DNA from: an uncultured bacterium
GTDB taxonomy: Bacteria; Planctomycetota; JAJSAM01; JAJVHW01
DNA length: 64,000 bases
NCBI GenBank assembly: GCA_937996235.1
Contig: CALKVK010000009.1
Span: 512,455 to 576,454, forward strand
Direction: 5' to 3'
Under the pieces are notes generated by a model, which was given only the letters and a program-made list of their open reading frames with translations, had not been told where the DNA came from and made no database searches. Below are positions 35,099 to 44,074 of this stretch, piece after piece. The position numbers were made by a program, and so were the translations under genes. The first letter of the stretch is position 1. Each line of letters starts with the position of its first letter.

Positions 35099-36658
35099 TC
35101 AGCGCGCGTAGTCGGTCACGCGCGTCTCGCGCAGGAGCGTGACCTTCACCTCGCCCGGGTACGTCAGCTCGTTCTCGATCGCGCGTGCGATCTCGCGTGC
35201 GAGGCGCTGCGCGGTGCGGTCGCCGATCTTGTTCGGGTTGACCATCACGCGCAGCTCGCGTCCGGCCTGGATCGCGAACGCCTGGTCCACGCCCTCGTAA
35301 CGCCCGGCGATCTCCTCGAGCCGCTGGAGGCGCTGCACGTAGCGCTCGAGCGAGTCGCGCCGCGCGCCCGGACGCGACGCGCTCACCGCGTCCGCGGCGG
35401 CCGTCAGCACGGCGTAGTGCGTCTCCATGCGCACGTCCTCGTGGTGCGCGGCGATCGCGTTGACGACCACCTGCGGCTCGCCGCAGCGGCGCGCGACGTC
35501 CGCACCCACGGCCGGGTGGCCGCCGTCCACCTCGTGGTCGATGGCCTTGCCGACGTCGTGCAGGAGCCCGCAGCGGCGCGCGAGCCGCGCGTCGAGGCCG
35601 AGCTCCCCCGCCATCAGGCCGCACACGTTGCCCGCCTCGATCGAGTGCTGCAGCACGTTCTGGCCGTAGGACGTGCGGTACTTCAGGCGCCCGATCAGGT
35701 GCACGAGCTTCGGGTGCATCTTGCCGACGTTCATGTCGAGGACGGTGCGCCGGCCGGTCTCGTTGATGTCCTCCTCCACCTCGGCGGTCGTCTCGCGCAC
35801 GATCTCCTCGATGCGCGCCGGGTGGATGCGGCCGTCCTTGACCAGCTTGTTCATCGCGCGGCGCGCGGTCTCGCGGCGCACGCCGTCGAACGCGGAGACG
35901 AGGACCACGCCGGGGGTGTCGTCCACGATCACGTCGACGCCCGCCGCCTTCTCGAACGCGCGGATGTTGCGCCCCTCGCGGCCGATGATGCGCCCCTTCA
36001 CGTCGTCGTTCGGGATGTCCACCGTCGCGACGGTGATCTCGGACGTGTGCCCGGCGGCGATGCGCTGGATCGCCGTCGAGACGATGTCGCGCGCGCGCTC
36101 CTCGGACGTCGCGCGGATGGTCTCGACGCTCTTGGCGAGGATGCGCTCCTCGTCCTCCGCCACGTCGGCGCGGATCGACTGGAGCAGCTCCTCGCGGGCC
36201 TGTTCGGTGGTCAGACCCGCCGTGCGCGCGAGCACGTCGCGGCGCTCGGCGAGCAGCCGCTCGGACTCCTCCTGGCGCTGCCGGATCTCGGCCTGCTGCC
36301 GCGCGGCGCGGTCCTCGACCTCCTGCAGCATGCGCTGACGCTTCTCGAGCGCGGCCTCGCGCTCGGCGAAGCCGTCCTCGCGCTTCTGCTGGACGCGCTC
36401 GCGCTCGCGCAGCTCCTCGCGCTCGCCCTCGATGCGGCGGTCGTGCTCGTCGCGCAGCTTCAGGAGCTCGTCGCGGGCGGCGACCTCGGCCTCGCGCCGG
36501 ATGCGCTCGGCGTCGGCGCGTGCGCGCGCCGCGAGCGCCTCGGCCTCGACCTCCGCGGCGCCGCGCCGCGAACGCAGGACCAGGAACGCTACTCCGCCGG
36601 CGAGCGCGCAGCCGAGCAGCAAGGCGACGAGCGCCACGACCAGGATGTTCGAGTCCAC
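35099..36658 (-). CDS. rny: ribonuclease Y
   Basis: 519-aa membrane-anchored endoribonuclease that starts mRNA decay. N-terminal membrane helix (ILVVALVALLLGCALAGGVA), long Arg/Glu-rich coiled coil to about residue 200, KH domain (VKGRIIGREGRNIRAFEKAA), and HD domain (LQHSIEAGNVCGLMAGELGL, CGLLHDVGKAIDHE, AAHHEDV). The GTG start at 36658 has GGAGGG upstream and puts the membrane helix at residue 3. The further open frame upstream is not supported. Confidence 0.95.
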   Translation of the reverse strand: MDSNILVVALVALLLGCALAGGVAFLVLRSRRGAAEVEAEALAARARADAERIRREAEVAARDELLKLRDEHDRRIEGEREELRERERVQQKREDGFAEREAALEKRQRMLQEVEDRAARQQAEIRQRQEESERLLAERRDVLARTAGLTTEQAREELLQSIRADVAEDEERILAKSVETIRATSEERARDIVSTAIQRIAAGHTSEITVATVDIPNDDVKGRIIGREGRNIRAFEKAAGVDVIVDDTPGVVLVSAFDGVRRETARRAMNKLVKDGRIHPARIEEIVRETTAEVEEDINETGRRTVLDMNVGKMHPKLVHLIGRLKYRTSYGQNVLQHSIEAGNVCGLMAGELGLDARLARRCGLLHDVGKAIDHEVDGGHPAVGADVARRCGEPQVVVNAIAAHHEDVRMETHYAVLTAAADAVSASRPGARRDSLERYVQRLQRLEEIAGRYEGVDQAFAIQAGRELRVMVNPNKIGDRTAQRLAREIARAIENELTYPGEVKVTLLRETRVTDYAR

Positions 36659-37060
36659 CGTCTCCCTCCGTGCGTGGTGTGGGAAGCGCGGCGTCCGCCT
36701 CGGGGAGGCGGGAGCGCCGCGAGGCGGACCTCGGGCCGGCAGGCTGCGGGCGCGCGGGACGCCGGCGCGTGGGCGCAGGCGCGGTGCGCGGGAACGAACA
36801 GGGAGCCGTCCGCGTCGCCGCGGGTGGCTCCGTCGTGTCCGGCCGGCGCGGGGCGGGGCCCCGGAACGCGATCGCGTGCGCCGCCGGCCGCCGGGCGCAC
36901 GGGAGTCTTGGGAACTGCTGTCATCGAGGTCCGACGGTGCGACCCGGTCCCCCCCGGGGCAGGCGCACCGCCCGGAGAGCGTAGCGTCCGCACGCGCCGG
37001 GTCCGAGTGTTTCGGAGACACCGTCTCCGGAGCGCTGTGGACGACCGCCCGCCGCGCGGG
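36659..37060. other. 402-base intergenic region upstream of rny
   Basis: Between the end of a membrane coiled-coil gene and rny on the same strand. Very GC-rich with several short inverted repeats, but no clear promoter, gene or RNA family that I recognise. It may be the rny leader and promoter. Confidence 0.5.
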
Positions 37061-38266
37061 TCAGTCGAAGCGCACGCACGTCAGCCCGCTGACCCGCCAG
37101 GCGTCGACGTCGGCCGAAGGGACGATCACCGCGTAGCGGCCGTCGAAGAACGGCGCCCGGCGCCCGGCCAGGACGAGGTGGCCGCCGCGGAGCTCGAGGA
37201 GGACGTCGCCGCTGCCGCGCCGCACGTCGATCGTGCCCTCCGGAGCCTCGAGCTCGCGGATGGCGCGCCCCCGGGCGTCGAGCCCGGCGACGCGCAGGTC
37301 CAGGAGGACGTCGCCGCGCACGCCGCCGAGCTCCTCGATGCGGTAGCGGACGGTATCCGTCGACGCGGCGAGCAGCGCGTTGAGCGCGTCGCGGATGCGC
37401 GCGAGATCCTCCGGCCGCCGGACGGCTCCGTCGCCCGCGGCGCCCTCGGCATCGGCCGGTGGCCGGGCCTCCGGGCGCGCCGCGGAGGCCGACCCCGCGG
37501 GCGGGGGCGCGGGCGACGTCGGCGACGTCGGCGGAGGCGCGGCCGCCGCGTCGCTCGGCCGGGACGCCCCGAGCTCACGCTCGAGGCGGCGGATCTGGAG
37601 CTCGAGCGCGTCGGCGCGGGCGGCGTCGGCGCCGGCCTTCGAGCGCAGCGCCTCGAGCTGTGCGCGCAGCCCGTCCGCAGCGGCCCCCGACTGCTCGGCG
37701 CGCTCGAGCCTCTGGTCGAGGTCCGCGCGCTCGCGCTCGCGGCGCGTGGCCTCGTCGCTCGCCGCGCGACGCAGCTCGGCGAGGTCCTGACGCGTCCGCG
37801 CCAGTTCCTCCTCGAGGGCTGCGGCGCGCACCCGCTCCGCAGCAGCCGCCTCCCCGAGCGCCAGCGTGTCCTGGCTGCGACGGAGCTCGGCCTGCGAGGT
37901 CTGCAGCTCCGCCACCTGGCCGGAGAGGTCGCGGCGCACGGCGTCGAGGCGGTCCCAGGCGCCCCACACCAGGAGCGCGAGCAGGAGCGGCGCGACGGCC
38001 AGCGCGGCGACGACCGTGCGGCTCCGGCGGCGCTCCTCGCGCAGGGCGCGTCCCGCGTACTCGTGCGCGTCGCGGAGCTGCTCGAGCGCCCGTGTCAGCT
38101 CGCGCGCCTGCGCGCGCCCGGCGGCGGCGTCGCGGTGCGACTGCTCCAGCCACTGGACGAGTGCGGCGGCGTCGGCGCCGCCGGCGACCGCGGGGGAGCC
38201 GCCGTCCGGGCGCACGAGCTCCGCTGCGGCCGATTCCTGCGGTTGCGTGTCCGGCGACTCGTCCAC
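37061..38266 (-). CDS. membrane-anchored coiled-coil protein, hypothetical
   Basis: 401-aa protein. A cytoplasmic helical N-terminus (about residues 25-75) leads to one membrane helix (VVAALAVAPLLLALLVWGAW, about 85-105), then a long coiled coil to about residue 225 (LSGQVAELQTSQAELRRSQD), a Pro/Ala/Ser linker, and a C-terminal domain of about 130 residues with beta character (GDVLLDLRVAGLDARGRAIR). GTG at 38266 has GGGAGAG upstream; the frame opens further. I recognise no family. Topology suggests an envelope-spanning structural or sensory role. Confidence 0.68.
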   Translation of the reverse strand: MDESPDTQPQESAAAELVRPDGGSPAVAGGADAAALVQWLEQSHRDAAAGRAQARELTRALEQLRDAHEYAGRALREERRRSRTVVAALAVAPLLLALLVWGAWDRLDAVRRDLSGQVAELQTSQAELRRSQDTLALGEAAAAERVRAAALEEELARTRQDLAELRRAASDEATRRERERADLDQRLERAEQSGAAADGLRAQLEALRSKAGADAARADALELQIRRLERELGASRPSDAAAAPPPTSPTSPAPPPAGSASAARPEARPPADAEGAAGDGAVRRPEDLARIRDALNALLAASTDTVRYRIEELGGVRGDVLLDLRVAGLDARGRAIRELEAPEGTIDVRRGSGDVLLELRGGHLVLAGRRAPFFDGRYAVIVPSADVDAWRVSGLTCVRFD

Positions 38267-38375
38267 CCGTGCTCTCCCGTCGTCACCCGCGGCCCGCCGC
38301 CGCGGCGCACCGTCGCGAGACTCGCGCACCCGCCCGGAACGCACAAGGCCGAACGCGTCCGTCGCGGGCCGTCGC

Positions 38376-39035
38376 TCAGCGCCGCAGGTCCGTGCGCCCC
38401 TCGCGGTAGGCGTGCAGTCCCTCGACGTCCGTGTCCGCCCGCTGCAGCGGGCGCTCGCCCCATTGGACGTCCGAGAGCTCGTGGAGCCGCCAGCCCGGCG
38501 GGAGCGCCAGGAGCACCTGCCGGAGCGAGTGCGGCCCCACGCGCACGCTTGCGAGCCCGCCCCCGATGCTCCGCGCGCGCAGCCGCCCGGACGCGTCGAG
38601 GGCTCGGTCCACGAGCTCGGGGGGCACGGGCTCGAGCTCGAGCCACGCGGCGTCCGGCGCCGTCCGGGCGCGCAGCGCCGGGGCGCGCAGGTCGACGTCC
38701 CAGTCGCCCTGGTCGGCGACGTTGGCGAGCAGCAGCGCCGCGAGCTCGCGCCGCGGCGGGGCGTCGCCGAAGAGCCGGTGAGCGAGACCGGGCTCGCCGA
38801 GCGCGTCGGGCCCGGCGGGGACGAGCAGGAGCTCGTGCGCGGGCGACGCGTCGAGGCGGAAGAGCGGCACGGGGCTGTCGGGCCGCGCGCTCGTGACGCC
38901 GGGTCCCGCCGGCGGCTCGCCGAACCAGGCCACCGCGAGCACGATCGCGGTCGCGAACACGACTCCCGCCACCGCGCCCGCGAGCACGGCCGACCACTGG
39001 CGGCGCAGGTCCGGTGCGGGCGGAGCGGGGCTCAT
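38376..39035 (-). CDS. single-pass membrane protein, hypothetical
   Basis: 219-aa protein. One N-terminal membrane helix (AVLAGAVAGVVFATAIVLAV, about residues 16-36), then a Pro-rich linker and a soluble domain (HELLLVPAGPDALGEPGLAH ... LRQVLLALPPGWRLHELSDV). No family recognised. It lies 49 bases after the HEAT-repeat-like gene and about 110 bases before the coiled-coil membrane protein gene, all on one strand, so they may be co-transcribed. Confidence 0.65.
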   Translation of the reverse strand: MSPAPPAPDLRRQWSAVLAGAVAGVVFATAIVLAVAWFGEPPAGPGVTSARPDSPVPLFRLDASPAHELLLVPAGPDALGEPGLAHRLFGDAPPRRELAALLLANVADQGDWDVDLRAPALRARTAPDAAWLELEPVPPELVDRALDASGRLRARSIGGGLASVRVGPHSLRQVLLALPPGWRLHELSDVQWGERPLQRADTDVEGLHAYREGRTDLRR

Positions 39036-39084
39036 GCTGCGTCGCGTCGCGCCGCGCGCCGCGTCCCCTCGGGGACCTGCGCGC

Positions 39085-39843
39085 TCACTTCCAGAGGTCG
39101 CGGTCCTTCTTGTGGTCGTTGTACCACTGCCGCGCCTCGGCCGGGTCCTTGAAGCTCTGCCCCGACAGCGCGTTCAGCGCCTTCATGATGCCGCTCTGGA
39201 TGATGTTCCACTTGCGCTTGGCGTTCTGGTCGTTGTTGTTCGACGCCGTGTAGACGCCCTCGCTCTGCTTGATGACCTCCTCGAGCAGCTCCTTGCGCAG
39301 CTTGCCGGACGCGGGGCCGTAGCCGGCGAGCGCGCCGGCCGCCTTGCCGACCACGTCGTGGTCCTGGTGCTTCAGGAGCTTCACGAGCAGGTCCACGATC
39401 TTCGCGTCCTCGTTCCGCAGCACGCCGAGGGCCTTCAGGGCCGCGCTGTAGATCTGGACCGGCGGCTCCTTCGCCTTGAGCGCCTTCTCCACCACCTTCT
39501 TCAGCGACTTCGCGGCGTCCTCGCCGCCCATCGACTGGAGCCCCTCGATCCCCGCCACCGCGGCGTTCTCGTCCTTCGAGTCCGCGATCTTCTCGATGAG
39601 GTCGGGGACCTCCTTCTTGGCGTCCGCGGAGATCTCGCCGTCGCGCCAGATCTCCAGCAGGCGGGTCGACGCGATCCGGGCCGCCTCGCCGTCCTGCTTG
39701 CCGAGCTCCTTCTTCACGCCGTCGATGTACTCCTTCGCCGTGTCGTCCTTCGTCGGCGGAGCGGGTTCGTCCTGCGGTCCGGCGAACGCCGCGGCGAGCG
39801 ACAGGCCGAGGACGGCGGCAAGGGCGAGGAGCTGGGTGCGCAT
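39085..39843 (-). CDS. secreted HEAT-repeat-like protein
   Basis: 252-aa exported protein. Signal peptide (LLALAAVLGLSLAAAFAG), then a Lys/Asp-rich chain with regular paired helices of the HEAT/armadillo kind: KKEVPDLIEKIADSKDENAA, GIEGLQSMGGEDAAKSLKKV, YSAALKALGVLRNEDAKIVD, VVGKAAGALAGYGPASGKLR. Its Lys content is high for this genome. ATG preceded by GGAGG at 9 bases. Probably a periplasmic protein-binding scaffold; partner unknown. Confidence 0.8.
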   Translation of the reverse strand: MRTQLLALAAVLGLSLAAAFAGPQDEPAPPTKDDTAKEYIDGVKKELGKQDGEAARIASTRLLEIWRDGEISADAKKEVPDLIEKIADSKDENAAVAGIEGLQSMGGEDAAKSLKKVVEKALKAKEPPVQIYSAALKALGVLRNEDAKIVDLLVKLLKHQDHDVVGKAAGALAGYGPASGKLRKELLEEVIKQSEGVYTASNNNDQNAKRKWNIIQSGIMKALNALSGQSFKDPAEARQWYNDHKKDRDLWK

Positions 39844-39890
39844 CGTGGGATCCTCCAGGGACGGCCTTCCGCCCGCGCGTTCGGAACCGG

Positions 39891-40775
39891 TCAGAGTCTA
39901 GCGCCGGGGCGCTGCGTCGGCGCAAGTCCGGCGCCCGCCGCGGCGGTGCCGCCGGGCGGTACGCAAGCCGCGAGCCACGCTGTGAGCGGGCCGGGCGCCG
40001 CCAGCGCGCGGGCGTCTACCGAGGCGACGCCCACCACGCCCCGCAGGCTCGACGTGAGCCAGACCTCGGCGGCGCGCGACAGCTCTTCGTGGCGGAGCGG
40101 TCGCTCCGCCACCGTGTGACCGGCCGCGCGGAGTGCGTCCAGCGCGCGGGCGCGCGTGACGCCCGGGAGGACACCCCTGTCCGGCGGCGGGGTCACCACG
40201 CTCCCGTCGACGAGCGCGAAGAGGTTCGCGTGGTCGGCCTCGCAGACGTCGCCGTCCACCGTCTCGAGCAGGGCGGCGTCCGCCCCGCGTGCGCGCGCCT
40301 CACGCCGCGCGAGCACGAACCCGAGCCACGAGAGCGTCTTGTGGCCCGCGAGCGCGCTCCGCGGATCGACGCGGTGGCACGTGGCCGTGACGACGCGCAG
40401 GGGCGACGGGTCCGCCACGTCCGGGAGTCGCGCCAGCGATACGGTCAGCCGGACCGCGGACGCACCCGGCCGGTCGAGTCCGCGCCCGCCGCCGGCGGAG
40501 AGCGTCAGGCGCAGCGCCGCGCGCCTGGGCGAGGCCTCCGCGCGCCACAGCGCGGGGAGCGCGCGGGCCACCAGCGCGTCCGCGTCGTCCGGGCAGCCGA
40601 GGCCCAGGTGCTCCGCGCTCCGCCGCATGCGCCCGAGGTGCGCCGCGAGGAGCGGCGCCGCGCCGTCCGCGACGAACACGGTCTCGAAGAGGCCGTCCCC
40701 GAGCAGCGCGCCGCGGTCGAGCGCGTCTTCGCAGGCGGAGTCCGGCTCCGCGCGTCCGTCGCGCCAGACGCTCAC
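39891..40775 (-). CDS. pabC: aminodeoxychorismate lyase / branched-chain-type PLP aminotransferase
   Basis: 294-aa fold-type IV PLP enzyme. Features: DRGALLGDGLFETVFV, the PLP lysine in LAGHKTLSWLGFVLARREA, ALLETVDGDVCEADHANLFA and VLPGVTRARALDALRAAG. Being directly coupled (GTGA overlap) to pabB makes aminodeoxychorismate lyase, the last step of p-aminobenzoate synthesis for folate, the best call. D-amino-acid or branched-chain aminotransferases share this fold. Confidence 0.85.
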   Translation of the reverse strand: MSVWRDGRAEPDSACEDALDRGALLGDGLFETVFVADGAAPLLAAHLGRMRRSAEHLGLGCPDDADALVARALPALWRAEASPRRAALRLTLSAGGGRGLDRPGASAVRLTVSLARLPDVADPSPLRVVTATCHRVDPRSALAGHKTLSWLGFVLARREARARGADAALLETVDGDVCEADHANLFALVDGSVVTPPPDRGVLPGVTRARALDALRAAGHTVAERPLRHEELSRAAEVWLTSSLRGVVGVASVDARALAAPGPLTAWLAACVPPGGTAAAGAGLAPTQRPGARL

Positions 40776-42157
40776 GCGGAGCCCTCGAGCGCACGCCGGA
40801 GCGCGCGCGCCTTGACCAGCGTCTCCTCGTACTCGGCGGCCGGGTCGCTGTCCGCCACGATCCCGCCGCCGACGTGGAACGCCACGCGCCCGCCCTCCAC
40901 GGCCAGGGTGCGGATCAGCACGTTCAGGACGAAGTCGCCGTCGTGCCCGAACCAGCCCGCGGCGCCGCAGTACGGGCCGCGGCGCGCGTCCTCGATCTCC
41001 TCCAGGATCTCGAGCGCGCGGATCTTCGGCGCGCCGCTGATGCTCCCCCCCGGCATCGTGGCCGCGAGCACGTCGACCGCGTGCACGTCGGGCGTCAGCT
41101 CGCAGGCGACGGTCGCGACCGCGTGGTGCACCGTCGGGTGTACCTCGAGGGCGCGCGCCTCCTCGACCCGGACGCTGCCCGTCGCCGCGACGCGCCCGAG
41201 GTCGTTGCGCAGCAGGTCCACGATCATCGCGAGCTCCGCGCGCTCCTTCTCGCACGCGGCGAGGTCGGAGCGCAGGCGGGCGTCGGTCTCGGGATCGGCA
41301 CCGCGCGGGCGCGTGCCCTTGATCGGGCGCGTCACGAGGCGCGTGCCCGTACGCCGCAGGAAGAGCTCGGGGCTGATCGACGCGACCACGGGCCCGCCCA
41401 GGTCGAACCAGCAGCCGTACGGCGCGGGGCTGGCCGCCCGCAGCCGCGCGTACGCCTCGATCGCCGGCACGCGCAGGCGGCCCGTGAAGCGCTGGGAGAG
41501 GTTCGCCTGGAAGACGTCGCCCGCGCGGATGTACGCGAGGACGCGGCGCACGCGCTCCTCGTGCTCGGCGCGCGTCACGACCGCGGCGACGTCCACCGCC
41601 GCGGGGCCCTCGTACGCCGGCGGCTCGGGCAGCGCCGCCGCGAGCTCGAGGTACTCGACCTGCCGCGCGAGGAGCCGCGACGGTCCCTCGTGACGGTCGC
41701 AGGTGCCCGTCAGGAACAGGCGCCGCGCGACGCGGTCCTCGACCAGCAGCGACTCGTACTCCGCGACGACGAGCTCGGGCACCGCCGGGTCGGGCGGGAG
41801 CCGCGCCGGCAGCCGCTCGATGTCGCGGCCGATGTCGTACCCGATCCAGCCCAGGAAGCCGCCGCGGTACGGCACGGGCGCGTCGGGGTCGGGGGCGAGC
41901 CGGGGGGCGCCGAGCAGGTGCCGCAGCCCCGCGAGTCCGCCGCGGCGTCCGGCCGGCCAGCGCAGCGTGCGCAGCGGGCGCCAGCCGAGGACCGCGAAGC
42001 GCGCCGCCTCGTCCGGCGGACCCGCCGAGTCGAGGAACGCCGTGCCCGGCTCGCGCCCGGCGAGGGCGCGGGCGACGGGCCACAGCTCCCGGTACGGCAG
42101 CTCCTGACGGAACGCGGCCGGGGGTGCGTCGCGCGCAGGCACGCGGCCATTGCACAC
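40772..42157 (-). CDS. pabB: aminodeoxychorismate synthase component I
   Basis: 461-aa chorismate-binding enzyme. The C-terminal catalytic domain has VFQANLSQRFTG, SISPELFLRR, RPIKGTRPRG, VDLLRNDLGRVA and PGGSISGAPKIRALEILEEI. The Lys in PIKGT is the nucleophile of PabB and argues against anthranilate synthase, which has Ala there. N-terminal domain of about 170 residues is present (GGFLGWIGYDIGRDIE). pabA (glutaminase) is not adjacent. Start GTG at 42157, or GTG at 42142; the ribosome site does not decide. Divergent from the recombinase gene. Confidence 0.92.
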   Translation of the reverse strand: MCNGRVPARDAPPAAFRQELPYRELWPVARALAGREPGTAFLDSAGPPDEAARFAVLGWRPLRTLRWPAGRRGGLAGLRHLLGAPRLAPDPDAPVPYRGGFLGWIGYDIGRDIERLPARLPPDPAVPELVVAEYESLLVEDRVARRLFLTGTCDRHEGPSRLLARQVEYLELAAALPEPPAYEGPAAVDVAAVVTRAEHEERVRRVLAYIRAGDVFQANLSQRFTGRLRVPAIEAYARLRAASPAPYGCWFDLGGPVVASISPELFLRRTGTRLVTRPIKGTRPRGADPETDARLRSDLAACEKERAELAMIVDLLRNDLGRVAATGSVRVEEARALEVHPTVHHAVATVACELTPDVHAVDVLAATMPGGSISGAPKIRALEILEEIEDARRGPYCGAAGWFGHDGDFVLNVLIRTLAVEGGRVAFHVGGGIVADSDPAAEYEETLVKARALRRALEGSA

Positions 42158-42216
42158 GGCGGGTCCGCGTCCTCCGAATCCTTGGCCCGAGCGCGCGCCC
42201 GCGGGAGCCTCGCGCC

Positions 42217-43128
42217 GTGCACCCGGACGAGGCCGTGGACGGATTCCTGGCGGCGGGACGCCACCTCCGCCGCTTCAGCGCGCACACGCTCGAGGCGTAC
42301 GGCGGCGACCTCGCGCGCCTGTGCGCCTACCTGGATCGCGAGGGCGTCCGCGACGTGACCCGCGTGGACGCGGCGCTGCTGCGCGGCTTCCTCGCCGACG
42401 AGAGCGCGCGCGGTCTCGCGCCGAGCAGCGTCGCGCGCGCCGTCGCCAGCGTCCGCAGCCTGTTCCGGTGGCTGCAGCGCGAGAAGCACGTCGCCGCGAA
42501 CCCGGCGGCCACGCTGCGCTCGCCGAAGCGCCGTCGCACGCTCCCCGAGCCGCTCACACGGGCGGAGGTGGAGCGCCTGCTCACGTCGCCGCGCGGCGAC
42601 GACGTCCTCGCCGCGCGCGACCGCGCGATCCTCGAGGTGCTCTACTCCGCGGGCCTGCGCGTCAGCGAGCTCGCGGGTCTCGAGCTGCCCGATCTCGACC
42701 TCGCGGGCGGTGTGCTCCGCGTGCGCGGCAAGGGCCGGAAGGAGCGGCTCGCGTTCCTCGGAGGTCCGGCGCAGCGGGCGCTCGAGCGCTACCTCGCACG
42801 CCGCGCGACGACGCCGGGGCTGGGGCGCACCGAGGCGGTCTTCGTCAACCGGCTCGGCGGACGCCTCACGACGCGCTCGGTCGAGCGCATGGTCGCGCGG
42901 GAGCTGACGCGCGCGGGACTCGCCGGACGCGGCACGCCGCACACGCTGCGCCACTCGTTCGCGACGCACCTGCTCGACGCCGGCGCCGACCTGCGCTCCG
43001 TGCAGGAGCTGCTCGGGCATGCCGACCCCGCCACGACGCAGATCTACACGCACGTGACCCCGCGCCTCCTGCGCGAGGCCTACGAGCGCGCGCACCCGCG
43101 GGCGCGCGCCGCGACGGCGGACGCATGA
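42217..43128 (+). CDS. tyrosine recombinase XerC/XerD
   Basis: 303-aa site-specific recombinase, of the size of host XerC/D that resolve chromosome dimers at dif. N-terminal SAM-like DNA-binding part (FSAHTLEAYGGDLARLCAYL) and catalytic domain with the full set: Arg in SAGLRVSELAGLE, Lys in RGKGRKERLAFL, HTLRHSFATHLLDAG, GHADPATTQIYTHV (His and nucleophile Tyr). GTG start with GGGAG at about 8 bases. No phage genes nearby, so it is a housekeeping Xer rather than an integrase. C versus D cannot be told. Confidence 0.93.
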   Translation: MHPDEAVDGFLAAGRHLRRFSAHTLEAYGGDLARLCAYLDREGVRDVTRVDAALLRGFLADESARGLAPSSVARAVASVRSLFRWLQREKHVAANPAATLRSPKRRRTLPEPLTRAEVERLLTSPRGDDVLAARDRAILEVLYSAGLRVSELAGLELPDLDLAGGVLRVRGKGRKERLAFLGGPAQRALERYLARRATTPGLGRTEAVFVNRLGGRLTTRSVERMVARELTRAGLAGRGTPHTLRHSFATHLLDAGADLRSVQELLGHADPATTQIYTHVTPRLLREAYERAHPRARAATADA

Positions 43129-43508
43129 GCGCGCGCCGCCTGGCCGCCGTGCTCGGGTTCCTCGCCGTCGCGCTGGGGGCCTTCGGTGCGCACGGGCTCA
43201 AGGCCTGGCTCGACAGCGAGGACCCGGCCTTCGCCGTGAAGGCCATGGACTGGTGGCGCACGGCCGCGCTGTATCACCTGGTCCACGCGGTCGCGATCGT
43301 CGCCGCGTCGCGGCGCCTCGCCGATCCCGACGCGGGGCCCGTGCGCGCCGGCCCCGTCGCGTGGTGCTTCACCGCGGGGATCGTGCTGTTCTCCGGCTCG
43401 CTCTACGCCATGGCGCTCGGCGCCCCCACGCGGCTCGGCATGGTCACGCCGATCGGCGGGCTCGCGTTCCTCGCGGGCTGGTTCGCGCTGTTCGCACGCC
43501 GCAACTGA
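43125..43508 (+). CDS. DUF423 family small membrane protein
   Basis: 127-aa protein with four membrane helices, starting LAAVLGFLAVALGAFGAHGL, then WWRTAALYHLVHAVAIVAAS, CFTAGIVLFSGSLYAMALG and VTPIGGLAFLAGWFALFA. The GAFGAHGL and YHLVHA/GSLY blocks are DUF423 (YwdK/YgdD) hallmarks. ATG overlaps the recombinase stop (ATGA). Function of the family is unknown. Confidence 0.9.
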   Translation: MSARRLAAVLGFLAVALGAFGAHGLKAWLDSEDPAFAVKAMDWWRTAALYHLVHAVAIVAASRRLADPDAGPVRAGPVAWCFTAGIVLFSGSLYAMALGAPTRLGMVTPIGGLAFLAGWFALFARRN

Positions 43509-43530
43509 CGGACGGCCGCCGGCGTCCCGC

Positions 43531-44001
43531 TCAGTCGCGGTGGAACTCGATCGCGCCCTGCGGCAGGAAGTAGAGGATCAGCATGCGGCCGCCATCGACG
43601 CGCGGGCGGTGCGTGCTGCCGGGCGGGAAGACGACCCAGCCCGCGGCGTGGCCGTCGAAGCGCGGCGCCCCCGACTGCGCGAAGCAGAGGTTGATCTCGC
43701 CGTTCGTGTGCGTGTGCTTCGGGCCGACGACGTCCTCCATCACGACGGCGTCGACGCTGTAGCCGGCGCTGTCCTCCGACGGCTTCACCGGCCGGCTGAA
43801 CCGGATGCCCCCCGCCTCGCGGTTGCAGAGCGTGCCCGCGGCCAGCGCGGCCTCGGCGGCGGCGCGCACGGCGGCGACGACGGGCGCGTCGAGGGGCAGC
43901 TCCGCGTTCAGCCGGCCGGCGAGCGCGCGGTCGGCGGGATCGGCCCCGTCGAGGGCACGGAACAGCGGCGCGAGCGCATCGGCGAGTGTGGCATGCGACA
44001 T
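43531..44001 (-). CDS. DUF4863 / 4-hydroxylaminobenzoate lyase-like protein
   Basis: 156-aa cupin-like protein. ATG at 44001. Residues 60-156 match my memory of the DUF4863/PnbB family: GGIRFSRPVKPSEDSAGYSV, GPKHTHTNGEINLCFAQSG, RFDGHAAGWVVFPPGSTHRP and GGRMLILYFLPQGAIEFHRD. The His-x-His and Glu of the first block could bind metal. PnbB acts in nitrobenzoate breakdown, but no other gene of that pathway is nearby, so the natural substrate here is uncertain. Confidence 0.72.
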   Translation of the reverse strand: MSHATLADALAPLFRALDGADPADRALAGRLNAELPLDAPVVAAVRAAAEAALAAGTLCNREAGGIRFSRPVKPSEDSAGYSVDAVVMEDVVGPKHTHTNGEINLCFAQSGAPRFDGHAAGWVVFPPGSTHRPRVDGGRMLILYFLPQGAIEFHRD

Positions 44002-44074
44002 GCTCGGTACTCTACGCAGGAACACGACCGCCCGGCCGAACGTTCGCGAGGCCGGAGCCCCCTCGGAGACGCCC

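Noticed and set aside
36659..37060. Possible structured RNA (6S or SRP RNA) before rny
   Set aside because: I could not find the conserved 4.5S or 6S features; the local stems are what GC-rich DNA gives by chance.
42217..43128. Phage integrase or integrative element
   Set aside because: The recombinase has housekeeping XerC/D size and motifs; no phage genes, excisionase or att duplications are seen around it.
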